From positions 428,501 to 492,500 of the forward strand of contig CAKNEZ010000011.1 of NCBI GenBank assembly GCA_930367205.1: DNA of 64,000 nt. The letters run 5' to 3'. The number at the start of each line of letters is the position of its first letter. Position 1 is the first letter of the stretch. Under the pieces are notes generated by a model, which had not been told where the DNA came from, ran no database searches, and saw only the letters and a program-made list of their open reading frames with translations. Positions 1-11,033 of this stretch are shown one piece after another. The position numbers and the translations under genes are program-made. Source of the DNA: Acanthosoma haemorrhoidale. Lineage: Eukaryota; Arthropoda; Insecta; Hemiptera; Acanthosomatidae.

Positions 1-547
1 CATAAGGTAAATGGCGTTCTCTTGTGAAACTAGGTTTTGCCCCTTGTCGTAGCTGCAGCTTAACTTCATAATCTGGAATGCAACCAACTTCCTCGGCAAA
101 GACAGTTGGGAACTCAGCTATTATCTCGCCAGGCGCAGCGACACAGCCCACCGCAAGTACACTTGACATATGGTTTTTGGTGGTATCAATTTCTCTCCAT
201 TCAATCATTAAATCTCTAATCCATTGACACCCAAGCAATGTTGTATGGCCAGACGGAACAATATACAGGTCACCACACGCATTTCTACCTTTATATGTGG
301 CTGTTACCTCCACTTTTCCTCTCGGAAGAATTTCGTTGCCTGAGTACGCTCGAAAAATGGTATTTGTTGATTGGATTTCTAGTTCCAAATTCAATTTCCT
401 AAAATCATCCTCGTTTAGGAGAGAAAATCTTGCTCCTGAATCGACCTCCATGAGCTGGGGTTTTCCATTGATTTGGACGGTAACGATATATTTATCGGAG
501 TCGGGGTTTACTTCGAAAAGGTCTTTAAGATATGAAATGCCGTATTA
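1..547 (-). pseudogene. Ty3/gypsy pol fragment: aspartic protease and start of reverse transcriptase
   Basis: Read on the minus strand, this stretch is open in one frame from the stop of the upstream zinc-knuckle ORF to the window edge. It holds a retroviral-type protease with the active-site motif VDSGA (near 440-460), a flap region, and a later 'LLGCQWI' segment. The segment 'FPTVFAEEVG' near the left edge is typical of the linker into reverse transcriptase. A single TAA at 545-547 separates it from the zinc-knuckle ORF in the same frame, so gag and pol were probably one frame with a nonsense change or a readthrough stop. The element runs off the left edge. Family placement (Mag-like Ty3/gypsy) is from domain character only. 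Confidence 0.75.
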
Positions 548-902
548 ATGTTCAGTGTTGACGTGAGAAATTGCATTTGCAGATGATACGTAACTAGGTT
601 TTTTATTTTGTGACAGGGTGGTGATACAAACTCGTGAAACGTGTCCCTTACGGTTACATGACGTGCAATGAGCTTTATCATAATCAACGTGACAGTCTGC
701 TAGTCTATGATTATTTCTAGCACACCTTGTACATATGTCACGAATCCCTAATGCTTTATAATCTATTCTACTTCGGCTGTGGGATCTATTTTTGGCTCCT
801 GATGAATGAAATTTATTACGAGAATCAGGGCAGTTGGACGAACGGTCTTTTAATGATCCAGATAGGTGATACGTGTCACTAGAGAAAGATGAACAACCTG
901 TA
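545..902 (-). pseudogene. Ty3/gypsy gag C-terminus with two CCHC zinc knuckles
   Basis: The ORF carries two adjacent zinc knuckles, each fitting C-x2-C-x4-H-x4-C (beginning CTRC and CTSC). This is the nucleocapsid part of a retroelement Gag, which binds the genomic RNA in the particle. No N-terminal Gag is attached: the 5' side abuts an LTR end at 903, and the apparent ATG at 931 lies inside that LTR. It continues in frame, after one stop, into the protease at 1-547. Together these supply the parts missing from the neighbouring gypsy fragment at 1068-3390. Confidence 0.75.
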
Positions 903-1045
903 TGTTGTATTTGTACTGATAATAAATACATTTAAGACCAGAAATTAGGCTTTTATTTATTATAAACTACAGACAGTAATGACAGAGTTGAAAATAAATT
1001 TGAACAATTGAACATATGGAATATTAAGCATTCCATTTCATCACA
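903..1045 (-). repeat. Short gypsy LTR (3' LTR of the 1068-3390 element)
   Basis: On the minus strand it starts TGTGATGAAATGG directly after a polypurine tract (1046-1060, AGAGGGGGAGAA) and ends ACAAATACAACA, so it has TG...CA ends and 143 bp. A second copy on the plus strand at 23261-23418 has the same two ends, and flanking similarity stops exactly at both. It contains an AATAAA signal. Confidence 0.7.
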
Positions 1046-1060
1046 TTCTCCCCCTCTATA
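1046..1060 (-). other. Polypurine tract
   Basis: Minus-strand purine run AGAGGGGGAGAA directly before the LTR start TGTGATG. This is the standard plus-strand DNA primer position of an LTR retrotransposon. Confidence 0.65.
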
Positions 1061-1067
1061 TTTTGAA

Positions 1068-1592
1068 CTAAAACTTGGTTACATAATCCTTCAGATAAGC
1101 AGGAGGCTTGAGAGTTCGTCTAGGTCTTGAGGTTTCAGTGTCAGGTGAAGGTAGGTCAATTTGAACTTTCCGATTGATATTTCGAGGACTGGAGTTATTC
1201 AGATCTAGGGTGAACGGTAGACCTGCTTCAGCTCGACCTGTTCCAGCTCCTTCAGGGCTAGGTCGAATTTGAGAGATTTCTCTTCGTTCTTCAATAAGTG
1301 GAGGGGCTTCAGCTTTTAGCAATAGATCCGTGTTCCCTCTAGGGGCAAGTTGTCGTAGAGAGACAGTTGATTCACTGCCATCTTTCCGCCTAATACATGC
1401 ATATTAGGGGTTAGCTTCTAGAAGTTCTGCTTCTTCTACCAAGTCGTCATACTTGCTGGACCGTATGTTTCGTTTGATGAGTACTGGCCCAGGTGTGGTA
1501 AGCCCAGTAGGTAAAGCTTCTCCGTTTGAGGTTCGGCGAGGAAAACTAAAGAATCGTTCATGAGGAGTACAATTCGTGGCAGTGCATAACAT
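1068..1592 (-). pseudogene. Gypsy integrase C-terminal region, broken
   Basis: Two minus-strand pieces (1592-1404 and 1322-1068) continue the integrase at 1653-2291. The first contains 'PHERFFSFPRR' and 'TPGPVLIKRN', typical of the region after the integrase core in Mag-like elements. The second ends with a short 'RPRRTLKPPAYLKDYV' tail just before the polypurine tract. Stops and frame changes lie between the pieces. Confidence 0.65.
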
Positions 1593-1652
1593 ATACCTAA
1601 TGGAGTGAAGAGCTTACGGGAGAACTTCTTCCCAATCGCGAGTCTGGAGATT

Positions 1653-2291
1653 TTACGTCTTGAGAGCTAGATTTATGGTTTTCCACAAGGTACCATTCAA
1701 ACGCTCCACCTGTCCATTCCCTTGAGGATTATAGGGCGTTGAGTTGCTAGTGGCTATTCCGTTGGAATGTAGGAATGATATTAATTCTCGCGAAATAAAG
1801 GAGGAACCTCTGTCCGAGTGCACATAAGCTGGAGTCCCAAAAATCATAAAAAGATCTGTAAAACATTTTATGACAGTGCCAGAGGTTGTGTCTTTACAAG
1901 CGTAGGCGAATGGGAATCCAGAATATTCGTCTATGATGGTCAGAATGTAGTATTTCCTCGTCTTCGAGGGGATTGGACCCTTGAAGTCTACATTTATTCG
2001 TTCAAAAGTAATAGTTGCTTTGATGAGAGTACCTTGAGATTTGTGAAAACGGGGTTTGACTTCGGCACAAACCGAACAAGTTGAGTTGACCCTTCTAACA
2101 TCTTCAACTGAAAATGGGAGATTCCTGCACCGCAGCCAGTGAACCATTCTGGTGATACCGGGATGGTTGAGAGATCGATGCAACTCCAACAGTCGATCAT
2201 TGGAGATGGAGCTACAAACTCTAGATAGGGCATCAGCCTTCGTTTTTTCTCTTCCAGGGCGGTAGGTTATATCGAATTGGAAAGGAGCCAA
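1653..2291 (-). pseudogene. Gypsy integrase (zinc-binding and catalytic core)
   Basis: The 212-residue ORF begins with the end of RNase H ('KTKADALSR'), followed by an HHCC zinc motif (HRSLNH ... CSVC) and an integrase core with the three acidic residues in NVDFKGP, HSDRGSSF and GQVERLNG. It inserts the element cDNA into host DNA. It is separated from the RNase H ORF upstream by a stop and frame change at about 2295, so the polyprotein is not intact. Confidence 0.85.
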
Positions 2292-2300
2292 TTCGAGTCT

Positions 2301-2760
2301 CTAACGTAGAATTTTATCATTTTTTATTTTTCTTGAGTGTTTTTGGTTGAATACGAAAGAGAGTGCTTGTTGATCAATTAGTAGTTGAAAATGTCTACCA
2401 AAAAGAAAAGATCTCCATTTCTTGAGAGATTCCACAATTGCAGCTGCTTCCTTCTCAATCGCAGGGTGTGCACGTTCAGACTTAGTGAGTGTCCGTGAGA
2501 AGAACGCCACAGGCCGACCACCCTGACACAAAGTTGCGGCCAAGGCGACGTCTGAAGCATCTGTCTCTACTACCATCTGTTCATTGTCATTCATTGTGGT
2601 AACTGCAGCTTCAGCAATACTTAGTTTAGGTTTTCAAAATCTTTAGTAGTTTGATGATCCAGAGGGAAGGTCTTAGAGTCGGTCAGTGATCTAATTTTAT
2701 CAGAATAATGTGCAATCCATTTCGAGTAGTGAGCAAAGAGCCCTTTAGTGCAGTGGCTTT
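2301..2760 (-). pseudogene. Gypsy reverse transcriptase thumb and RNase H, 5'-deleted
   Basis: The ORF at 2301-2594 has RNase H motifs ETDASD and EKEAAAI. Upstream to about 2760, in a shifted frame, the sequence encodes the RT thumb/connection ('LKGLFAHYSKW'). RT palm, including the YxDD box, is absent. The reading passes straight from the Gag middle into the RT thumb, so the zinc knuckles, protease and RT fingers/palm have been deleted. Confidence 0.7.
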
Positions 2761-3390
2761 GGCTAAAATTTTATTAAAACCAGTCACAGTTGACTGCAGA
2801 AGCTGTTCCCTTATCCAGTTATGACGTAATCCTCGAATGAACTGAGCTCTGAGGAAAATATCATTCACCGAGATACTTGTTTTCTTCCCCTCTGAATTTT
2901 TACACGAGTCGGAATTACATTCTACTTTGAATTCACAATCTCATATGTCTCGCTGTAACGCAGCAACAAATTCGGAAATCGACTGATTTTCTTTCTGGGT
3001 AATGTTCAAGAAAAAGTGTTGGGTCACAATTGCGCTACGTTTAGGGGTCAGCGTGGTCATGAGATTAGAAACAAGTGTCTTACAATCAAGGGACGTGACA
3101 GGTTTTTCTGGTCCAAGGAATACGGTGAGTGCATTGTAATTTATACCACCCACAGAACCACACAAGAGCTGAGCTTTCTTTGTGTGATCGACTAAATTTT
3201 TCATTGTGCAATAATTCTCGAAACGTTCCATATAACATGAAAATTTCTCTTTTTTTGAATCAAAGTTTTCAAAAATACTCACATTTGCGAGGTTGTTCGT
3301 GTCTGACTTGGGGTCTTGTTTACTTGATGTTTGAGAGCTTATAAGTGATGTAAGCACACCCATGAATTCTTTAAATTGTTGTGCATCCAT
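2760..3390 (-). pseudogene. Gypsy gag N-terminal and middle part
   Basis: ORFs 3390-2941 (starts MDAQQFKEFMGVL) and 2868-2683 resemble Mag-type Gag capsid proteins, with 'FSCYMERFENYCTMKN' and 'ISEFVAALQRDI' stretches. A stop at about 2940 interrupts the frame. The C-terminus is lost at the deletion junction near 2760. Start chosen at the first ATG about 190 bp downstream of the primer binding site. Confidence 0.7.
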
Positions 3391-3561
3391 TCTTGATGAT
3401 CTTGATAATTAATCCGAACGATAAATAAAACGGAAAACGGATAAAACAGCGAAAAAGTACAACGGAAAAGCACTCGCGGTAAAAATTACGACTTACCGCG
3501 TATACAAGGAATACGAACTACTGGCAATGTCCGTGAACTTGAAACTCGGATAGTTTAATCA

Positions 3562-3579
3562 GCTTTTTCTCGTCGCCAA
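3562..3579 (-). other. Primer binding site of the gypsy fragment
   Basis: Minus-strand TTGGCGACGAGAAAAAGC, a TGG-initial tRNA-primer site 170-190 bp upstream of the gag start. The sequence beyond it (3580-3760) should be the end of the 5' LTR. I see no similarity between it and the putative 3' LTR at 903-1045. Confidence 0.55.
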
Positions 3580-3914
3580 TTGATATGTTTAGATAAATCA
3601 TGGGAAAAAACGGGTAATAAAATAATTGATAACGTACACGTGGCTTGGAGCGAGAACATGAAGTATATTTATATAAAGGTTACAACAAGGTTACAAATAA
3701 TGGTTACATGATATAAGGGTTTCAATTATATTAAATAGTCATTAGTTTTAATTATACATAACAGGTGCATAAACATTGCTTTTTATGTTCCAAGATCCAT
3801 TTGTATGTAGTCGCCGTCTCGAAATTACAAGCTTGAGACCCGCAATACATGACAAGTTCTGTGCACTACTTCTCTTCTACCCACGTGATATCTTTACTTG
3901 GATAATGCCAATCA
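3580..3914 (-). other. Presumed 5' LTR and flank, not resolved
   Basis: By position this must contain the 5' LTR of the minus-strand gypsy element. It is AT-rich and no terminal pair matching the 3' LTR was found, so its limits are unknown. Confidence 0.3.
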
Positions 3915-4129
3915 TTAAGCACTAGGCACATTAGTGATTAGTCCCTTGCCTGTATGTGGCAACACTGTCAAGTAACCCCTGCATCCCAAGCGTCTAATTC
4001 CATGACATCCGCTAAAATTAGCTAATAACCTTTTTGGTTGAATGAACGATGCACAGACAGGGTATTTTGAATTAATCCTGATATTGCTTGCTTGCCTGTT
4101 AGCGTTTGATGACCTGAAATATCCCAGCT

Positions 4130-4260
4130 TATAGCAGGTAGGGGACACCCGGGATAGCTCAGATGGGAGGAGTACCATTATCATTCCCAGTTCAACAGTC
4201 AGTGATCGGCCCATGAAGGAAGATTTGCCTCGTAAACCACACGGCTGGACCTCTGACATT
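4130..4260 (+). repeat. Possible tRNA-derived SINE head
   Basis: Contains GATAGCTCAGATGGGAGGAG, which resembles a pol III A box, followed about 30 bp later by CCAGTTCAACAGTC, a weak B box. No complete tRNA cloverleaf can be drawn. The overlapping 114-codon minus-strand ORF (3915-4259) has no family I recognise. Confidence 0.25.
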
Positions 4261-5774
4261 TTTTTGTTATGGAATGATTTGTCTTATTATTGATATGTTA
4301 TGATATGGTTTTATGTTTACTATTCCATGTGTCATTTCCCCTCATTGATCCATGGTACATTTCTTGAATGGATGATCAGCCCGCTGGCTGAAGGTGGCGG
4401 AGAGACGACAGTTGGAAGAGATAGCCGGGAGCGGTGCCGGCCAGTATGTGGCGGGTCGATATACCTCCCCACCCCGCACTATTGACCTGGGGGCGGCGCG
4501 CACATCGCCCCCACCCCTTTCTCGCCGATTCATGGATTTATCATAAAATAGTGTAGTGTACATTTCACTAAAATGTTACATCTTAGAAATCCGAGCTCCT
4601 TGGCAAAAACCAATGCCATATCTGAATTCAGAGGATTGAGCTCGTATAAAATTAGCTCCAAATACTTCGGCACCAAAACACCTTTTCCAATGTATACAAA
4701 ATCTTTTTGGTTCTCATGTGGATATAGGTAGTGTAATTTACTATTTATTTAATTAGTGGATTCAGGGCTGGGTTATTTAATTGGAAAATTCTGCTGTAGT
4801 AAGGGTAATTATTTCTGATTCTGAGACATTTGTTTTTGAACAATTTGAATTTTATTTTAGTTTCTTTTAATAGTGGTGATACATTGAATACAACCGTGCA
4901 TACATACAGACTGAAACAAAAGACAATAGGCGTGTACCAGTTTGAAAGTAGAGCCTCACCTTCGGGCCACCGAATGACATAGAAAACACTCTATCGGCGA
5001 AAACAGACGTCCCAATATTTTGACTAAAAGGAGAGCTGGGGAAAATAAAACACACTTTCAAAACCCCCTAAAAAAAAATCAAAACAAAACAAAAAAAACC
5101 CGGTGGTATAATGAGTTTAACGTCCGGGCATTCATGCCTTTTTCTGAGGCCCATTCACGGTTGACTGACCCAGACGGTCTCGACCTCGCATCGCGAATTG
5201 AAACCCACACAATAGACCCGGTCCCTCACGACCCTACCCAAATAGATTTTCATAATGACCATTACTTTTCAGAATACTATTTAGATTGGTCATTATCCAC
5301 ACTTCGTCCTCAGGGATCTCTTACTTATATTGCATCAATCATCAGTCATTATAAGAATATATTCTGCTATTAGGCTCGAACGTAATCCAAAAGCAAAGAT
5401 AACAGGAGGCCGATTTATTTTACGTAATATTATTTTTAAACGAAACAGTAGCTGGATAATCAAGTTGTGGCACAGATGCAACCAAACATAGAGGAGGTGT
5501 GACGAGATTGTACATGGTTCTTGAAGTAACTTACATAAGTATTTCTTTAAGTGACAATTTTCAACAATATTGAAAAAAATATTTTTTCTGTTTCATTAAA
5601 TTTATATTAATTCCTAAATTAAAATGTATGTATTACACTTGACGGAGAGACGACCAAATATACTGTACTTCACAATTATTGATTTTTTTAATATATTTAT
5701 TTTTTTGTTAAGATTTGATTTTTAAATTCTTAGGATGTTTAAAGGCTTGGATACTGAAAGCATTCGACCACGCT
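4261..5774. other. Intergenic, no gene recognised
   Basis: Mostly AT-rich. It has a GC-rich island at about 4380-4530 with CCCCACC and GGCGGCGCGC runs, and short ORFs of 60-117 codons that show no domain features. Confidence 0.5.
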
Positions 5775-6660
5775 TAATATACCATATTTACAATTTTCAT
5801 TCACTCGCTCATTCGTACAGTATATACAAACAGCCCAGAGCCTCCCAAATTCACATGGTTGTCACCTCCCTCGCATGCGAAAGAGGAAGCAGAGTCTTGG
5901 GCCGCGTCACCGGATACGAGCAAGTGGAGGCTGACCAAGAGCGCGATAGCCACATACGCTCAGTACTTGATTGGAGCAACAGCCATTGCCAGGACTTGAT
6001 GAGTTCAAGAATGTAAGGTATATTAAGATTGTAATAAAGAGTTTTGTTGCCGGCGTTATAGGGGCCATTTACTATAGTTCTCAGGACTTTTGATTGAAAG
6101 GATTGGATAAGCTTGACTTTTTTGCTGTCCCCCATAGCTCTATTCCGTAGGTCCAGATTGCCTTAAGTATAGCTTTGTATATTAGCAATTTATTTTCTAT
6201 TGAGAGATGGGATGTCGTTTGAAGTAGTCTGTACAGTTGACCAAAGTGTCTCTTTAGTTATTGTTTTTTAGCCTCGAGGTCAGTTGTTTGTCGAGATGGA
6301 AGCCTAAGTACCCTACTGTCTCGGATACAGGGAGAGGAATGGAATTAAAATAAACTGGTGGACAAGACTTGCGGCAGAGGGTGAAGGTAATGTGGGAACA
6401 TTTTGTTTCATTAACTTTGATCCGCCATTGGTTTCACCAATGCTCGATTTCATCAAGGTGTTTTTGAAGGTTATGGGATGCTATATCGGGGTCTGGGTGG
6501 GATGACAAGACGGTAGTGTCATCTGCAAATGTGGCCAAGAAGGTATTGCGGGTAGAGGGGACATCAGCGGTGTATAGGTTATAGCGGATGGGACCCATGA
6601 CACTACCCTGTGGAACTCCTCCTTTTATGGGATCGTAGTTAGAATATTCAATAAAATTTC
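5775..6660 (-). mobile_element. 5'-truncated jockey-like LINE, copy A (longest)
   Basis: Read on the minus strand this encodes a reverse transcriptase fragment: 'GVPQGSVMGP' followed by 'FADDTTVL' (FADD catalytic motif, near 6510-6540), then 'YLGFHLD' and the C-terminal 'IQSFQSKVLRT' segment. Stops are frequent. The 3' part (5775-6100) is shared with five other copies in this window. It begins at about 6660 without the rest of RT or endonuclease, as expected for incomplete target-primed reverse transcription. Confidence 0.85.
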
Positions 6661-8574
6661 TATTATAATTTTGATATTACTCAGTAATTAATTAATTCAC
6701 TAAACTTATTATTATTCTTGAGACTTGCTTTTATCATCGGCGAAAGAAAAAATTTACATTTAATTTCCAAGATAAAATGTTCTTTTTCAATTCATTTATC
6801 AAGACAGATGTACAGTTATAACAAATTTTAATATTTAAAAGTAATAATAAACTAACTGGAGTCAGAGACTACAGATCCTCGGATCTTCTAGTCTATATAG
6901 GAAAATAATACAACAATAATGCATGTAATACAAGGATAAGTATCATTCTGTGCATAGCTATTGACAGATGCATAGATAGGCTGTGCATTGCGCAGGGGAC
7001 AGACTAACAGTGCACTTGGCAACACATCGTCATTTGCATAATGACAGACCCGATGGCCTTCATTAGCCTCTGCCACGGATCCAGGCATTTAGTAGTTAGT
7101 CCATGAATCAATCGAGGGTATCGTGCTAATGTGCATGTGCATGCACTGCGTGAGAAGATTAAAGTTTTTTTTTTCAATTTAAAAAAATGTTTTCTAGCCC
7201 TAATTTCTAATTTAACATGAAAGTCCCATTGTTTTACAACTCATGGCATTTAATTATTCAATATAAAAACCAAACATGAGCACTGTATTAATAACTAATA
7301 ACTGGTGTATTGATCTCAGTGTGTAATTAATCATTATATAGTGGGCAGGGCGAGCATCGTTCCATGGACCCCATGGATCTCCGGAAGTCCGCTTTACACC
7401 CAAGCCATCCTTGTACACCCGTTAGCCTAGTCAATAACCTATCGAGAGAGTTTGACAAAGATAGCTCTTTAGCTGTTTTTCTTTGAAAGCTTTGCATTTG
7501 AAAGTTTGGAAACACTTTGCTACTATGAATTGACCTTACTTACTAGTAATTACTTAATAGAGGCTTATAGGGAACTCTTCGAGTCGAGATAATATAAAAA
7601 ATGGTTAATCACATGCTAAATGAAATTTACAACCACTGTCGCAGGCCATAAATAGGGCATAAAATGCAGGAATTTTCACCAGTTGTTTAAATGTTTAAAT
7701 TATGATTTTTGAAGGATACATGTGAGAGCAGCTCGAATATTAAGATGTATTGGTTAAAAAAATCTGTGGTATTGCTGGTTCTGGGTTCCAAACTCCATCG
7801 ACGGATAGTGAGAGAGTGCAGAAGGACTCGAAATCTTCGATAAGAAAATCCCGATATAAAAAGTATGCTTCCTCGGCTGTGGCTGGCTGAGAGCAGCCCA
7901 AAGATTTTTTTTTGGTTCGAAGTGACATAGCTGTTATCGGTCAAACTAAATCACACGCACGAGACCAGACAACTTGGATCGGTGATTTACCCTTTGTACG
8001 ACAACAGCAAGATGTAGCATTTCAAGGCCCTGACGTGAGGTGTTGCTATGAAGGATGATTTTATCCACGAATTTAGTTCAAATTGTAAGACGCGCATTAA
8101 TTTAAACAAACACATATAATATAATAAAGTGGTCACTTTCACGGGCCTGGTTAAAGTATATGTTAGGGGAGGGGAAGCATTATGAAGTAGAATTTAATAC
8201 TAATTTCGTAAAATTCACTATTAGTATGAATTTACGAAGCTGTACATGATAGCTAACAAGAGGACACAAAGGCATATTATGGCGAACTAAAACAACTTGA
8301 CTAGTTCATAAGTAATCATAGAACCGTACCTGTACTTTTTCCACTAGGTCGCCTGCGTGCCTATACCTCTGTCTTGAGGAGAGGGAGGACTCCTGTGCAA
8401 TGATCGACGAAAAATCAGAGAAAATAAAAATGGACGACCCTTGTGAATGAGCTGAAGAAATGGATAATCATAACTGACATCCTGAAAAAATGTGTTTTTT
8501 TAAATTTAAAGTTGATTCGACTAAATACTATTTAGAATCAAAGCTAAAAAATAAATGTGATTATAAAATTTTAA
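6661..8574. other. Intergenic, no gene recognised
   Basis: AT-rich sequence with short ORFs only (62-85 codons). No repeat or domain signature seen. Confidence 0.45.
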
Positions 8575-9010
8575 TTTGTATTTAATCCGGAATTAACAGC
8601 TTTATTGTGGTAAAATTACAATCTACCTCATTAGGCAATTAATAATTGTGATAAATGTTCTCATTCATACCATATTTACAATTTTCATTCACTCGCTCAT
8701 TCATACAGTAATTACAAACAGCCCAGATGGTTGTCATTTTCCTCCGATGCGAAAGAGGAAGCGGAATCCTGGGAAATCTCCCACGCTCCTCCGTCAGCCA
8801 CGTCACCGAATACGAACCAGTGGAGGCTGGCCAAGAGCGCGAGAGCCACATACGCTCAGGACATGATTGGAGAAGCTGGCCGTTGCCAGGACTCCCACTG
8901 TCACGTATATGCGTAGGTCACGTGGCCACTACCGTTTTAGTCTCCGAGGAGGATTATAGGGATGAGTGGTGCAGTGCAATGACTGTGCTACGGGATTAGG
9001 GTGGTTGGAT
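8575..9010 (-). mobile_element. 5'-truncated jockey-like LINE, copy B
   Basis: Shares with copy A the segment from the 3' tail (TTACAATTTTCATTCACTCG on the plus strand) through the region around 8800-8990 that corresponds to the last codons of RT. Its 3' end adds the conserved tail that reads AATAAAG on the minus strand. Only about 0.43 kb remains. Confidence 0.8.
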
Positions 9011-10150
9011 AGGTTACTATATCACTAATTAGTGAATGCATCTAATTAAAATAATTAAATGTGTGATCTTATTAGGTAATCGAATTTCCACGATTTTGGC
9101 TTCGGGCATAATTTGTCGGAACTGTCTACTTCAAAGATTTCAGAGAAGCAAAGAGCAGAATGCTAGTCTTGTCAATGCCAAATATATTTAGCAATGATGG
9201 AACACTAGTCATAGAATAGGCTGATGTTTGTTGTGAATTAGTTCAGAAATTTTAATATAAATAAATTATAAATTGGAAAGATATATTTGACAAACCCAGA
9301 TTTAAGTTAAATGTCTTATTAAGTCTACACCGTAATATTAACTAACCCGACGTTCTCTGAATTTTAACCTTTCTCAAGTTCTTAGTTAAGTCTGATTACC
9401 TTTTACATGATTGAAAAAAATGTGAGGTTTTTGTTCCATCGAGTGATAGAAAAAGAGACGCATTAAACATAAAAAGAAATAAATCAAAACGGGCCCTCTT
9501 TCAAAGCGACAGTGAACTCATCGTTCTAGGCAAGACTCAAACCAAACTGGAGCAGTAATTCTTTAAACTTTTACTCCAAGAGGTCATTGACCAGGTGTAG
9601 TTGAGGTGGAACAGGGAGTCGTAAAAGTTTGTTAGTAGTTCGTGAACTGGGGATGTTGTGACCTCAATTGAGTGTTTTTCAACAGTTCTACTCTCTGCAG
9701 AATCACCACAGAAAATCATAGTTTGATTTATTCCTAATGATTTAGACACCCGAAGAGAGTGCTATGGGATGATAAACATTTATCTTAAATATCCTCCTGT
9801 AATAAATACCCGACGGCTAATAGTTTTTGGATTTCTTTAGGCCTTCGTTCGGCCTATCCGAGAAACGGAGGTGCGTCCCATTAACACATGCTCTTGGACC
9901 CATTAAATGGGCAGAAAACGTTAGGCCGACCGGTCCCGTCTTGCCCGGGGAAGAGCCGGATGCAGGGAATATCAACTCATGCCGATGCTCTGTCCGATCT
10001 TATATCTATCTATACGATACGCGGTGAGCTCCCCTTCCAGTTTTTATATATTTAGTCTCTTCTAGACATAATTATCCAAATATTTAATTAAAGTAGAGCC
10101 CAGAAAAAAACTAAACCATTCGATTTTAAATTTTCGTCATTGTACCAAAA
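9011..10150. other. Intergenic, no gene recognised
   Basis: AT-rich. A short GC-rich stretch at about 9830-10030 does not match any RNA or protein family I recognise. Confidence 0.45.
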
Positions 10151-10156
10151 ACATTG

Positions 10157-10182
10157 ATCAATCAATCAATCAATCAATCAAT
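10157..10182. repeat. (ATCA)n microsatellite
   Basis: Six tandem ATCA units. Confidence 0.95.
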
Positions 10183-10591
10183 TTTCACGGAAACTTTGGG
10201 CTAGGTATGACGACGCAGTATTGAGATGATGAGATACAATGATCATCTCATTGTGGAGGATTGTCTCTGCCTCGGAGAGGGGGAAGGAGAAAATTATGAA
10301 TCTCGTCATCAATGTCATTCAGGCAGTTAGTTCATCAGGTAGGGAGTGGGTAGGAGAGTAGTCGTAAGTAGGTAGAGAGAGAGAGAACGAGGTAAGACGA
10401 CGACGACGGGAATGAGTCTGAAGCTGTTGTTGTATTTTTTATTAGACAGACGGTGGTGATGCTTGATTATCTGTCTGTATGTCAACAAACTAGGTGTGGG
10501 GGTGTGAAAAGCTTGCACTAAGTACAAAGAGCGCAAAGCGTACATCCAGAACGAGACCCTACAGGTAGGTCTACAGAAGAGGTAGGTCTCC

Positions 10592-10817
10592 TTTTTTTTT
10601 TTTTTTCTTCATAGCCCCTTTAAATTTACAGATAATTATACATAATTATAGATCCTCTGGCGAATCTATTTACAAATTATTTTGTATTTCCTGTAGCATC
10701 ACTACATTATATACAGGTTTTGTTATTTTATAGAAATTATATAATGAATAAACAAGTATAATGATATACATTCTACGTGACTTGACTGAACTGACTAATA
10801 AGGTAATGGGGCTCACC
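10592..10817 (-). mobile_element. 5'-truncated LINE tail with target-site duplication
   Basis: A poly(T) run at the left end is the poly(A) tail of a minus-strand retroposed fragment. The 9-bp sequence TAGGTCTCC flanks it at 10583-10591 and 10818-10826. The body (about 10605-10735) is closely similar to the plus-strand sequence at 46470-46595, which also ends in poly(A), so both are 3' tails of one non-LTR family. Confidence 0.75.
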
Positions 10818-10869
10818 TAGGTCTCCCCTGTACCCCTTCCCTTATATTAATTGTTTGTGGTGAAATTAT

Positions 10870-11033
10870 AACGGGAATGCGCGAACGCAGTCCCGACTAC
10901 CAAAAATTACGCGCCCGAGATACCCGCATTTGGGGTATTCGCAGGGATCAGCTCAACCAAAGTGCAATGGAAAAGCCTCACCCTGGGGGAACCGCCTTAT
11001 TGATCACGGTAGGCCCCCATGCCAGGTAAGTAT
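10870..11033 (-). ncRNA. U1: U1 spliceosomal snRNA (variant gene or pseudogene)
   Basis: Minus strand, starting ATACTTACCTGGC, the 5'-splice-site-pairing end of U1. Stem-loop I, stem-loop II with the ATTGCAC loop bound by U1A/SNF, stem-loop III, an Sm site AATTTTTGG and a closing stem-loop IV (GGGACTGCGTTCGCGCATTCCC) follow in order, giving exactly 164 nt. U1 base-pairs with 5' splice sites to start intron recognition. Loop I reads GATCAATAAGG where the usual form is GATCACGAAGG, a two-base change in the U1-70K binding loop. I cannot identify a PSE or 3' box, so it may be a variant gene or an old retrocopy. No poly(A) tail is attached. Confidence 0.85.

Noticed and set aside
3915..4259. 114-codon minus-strand ORF
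   Set aside because: No domain recognised; the plus strand there looks more like a degraded pol III-type repeat.
9827..10027. GC-rich patch thought to be rRNA
   Set aside because: Does not match any conserved rRNA core segment that I can recall.
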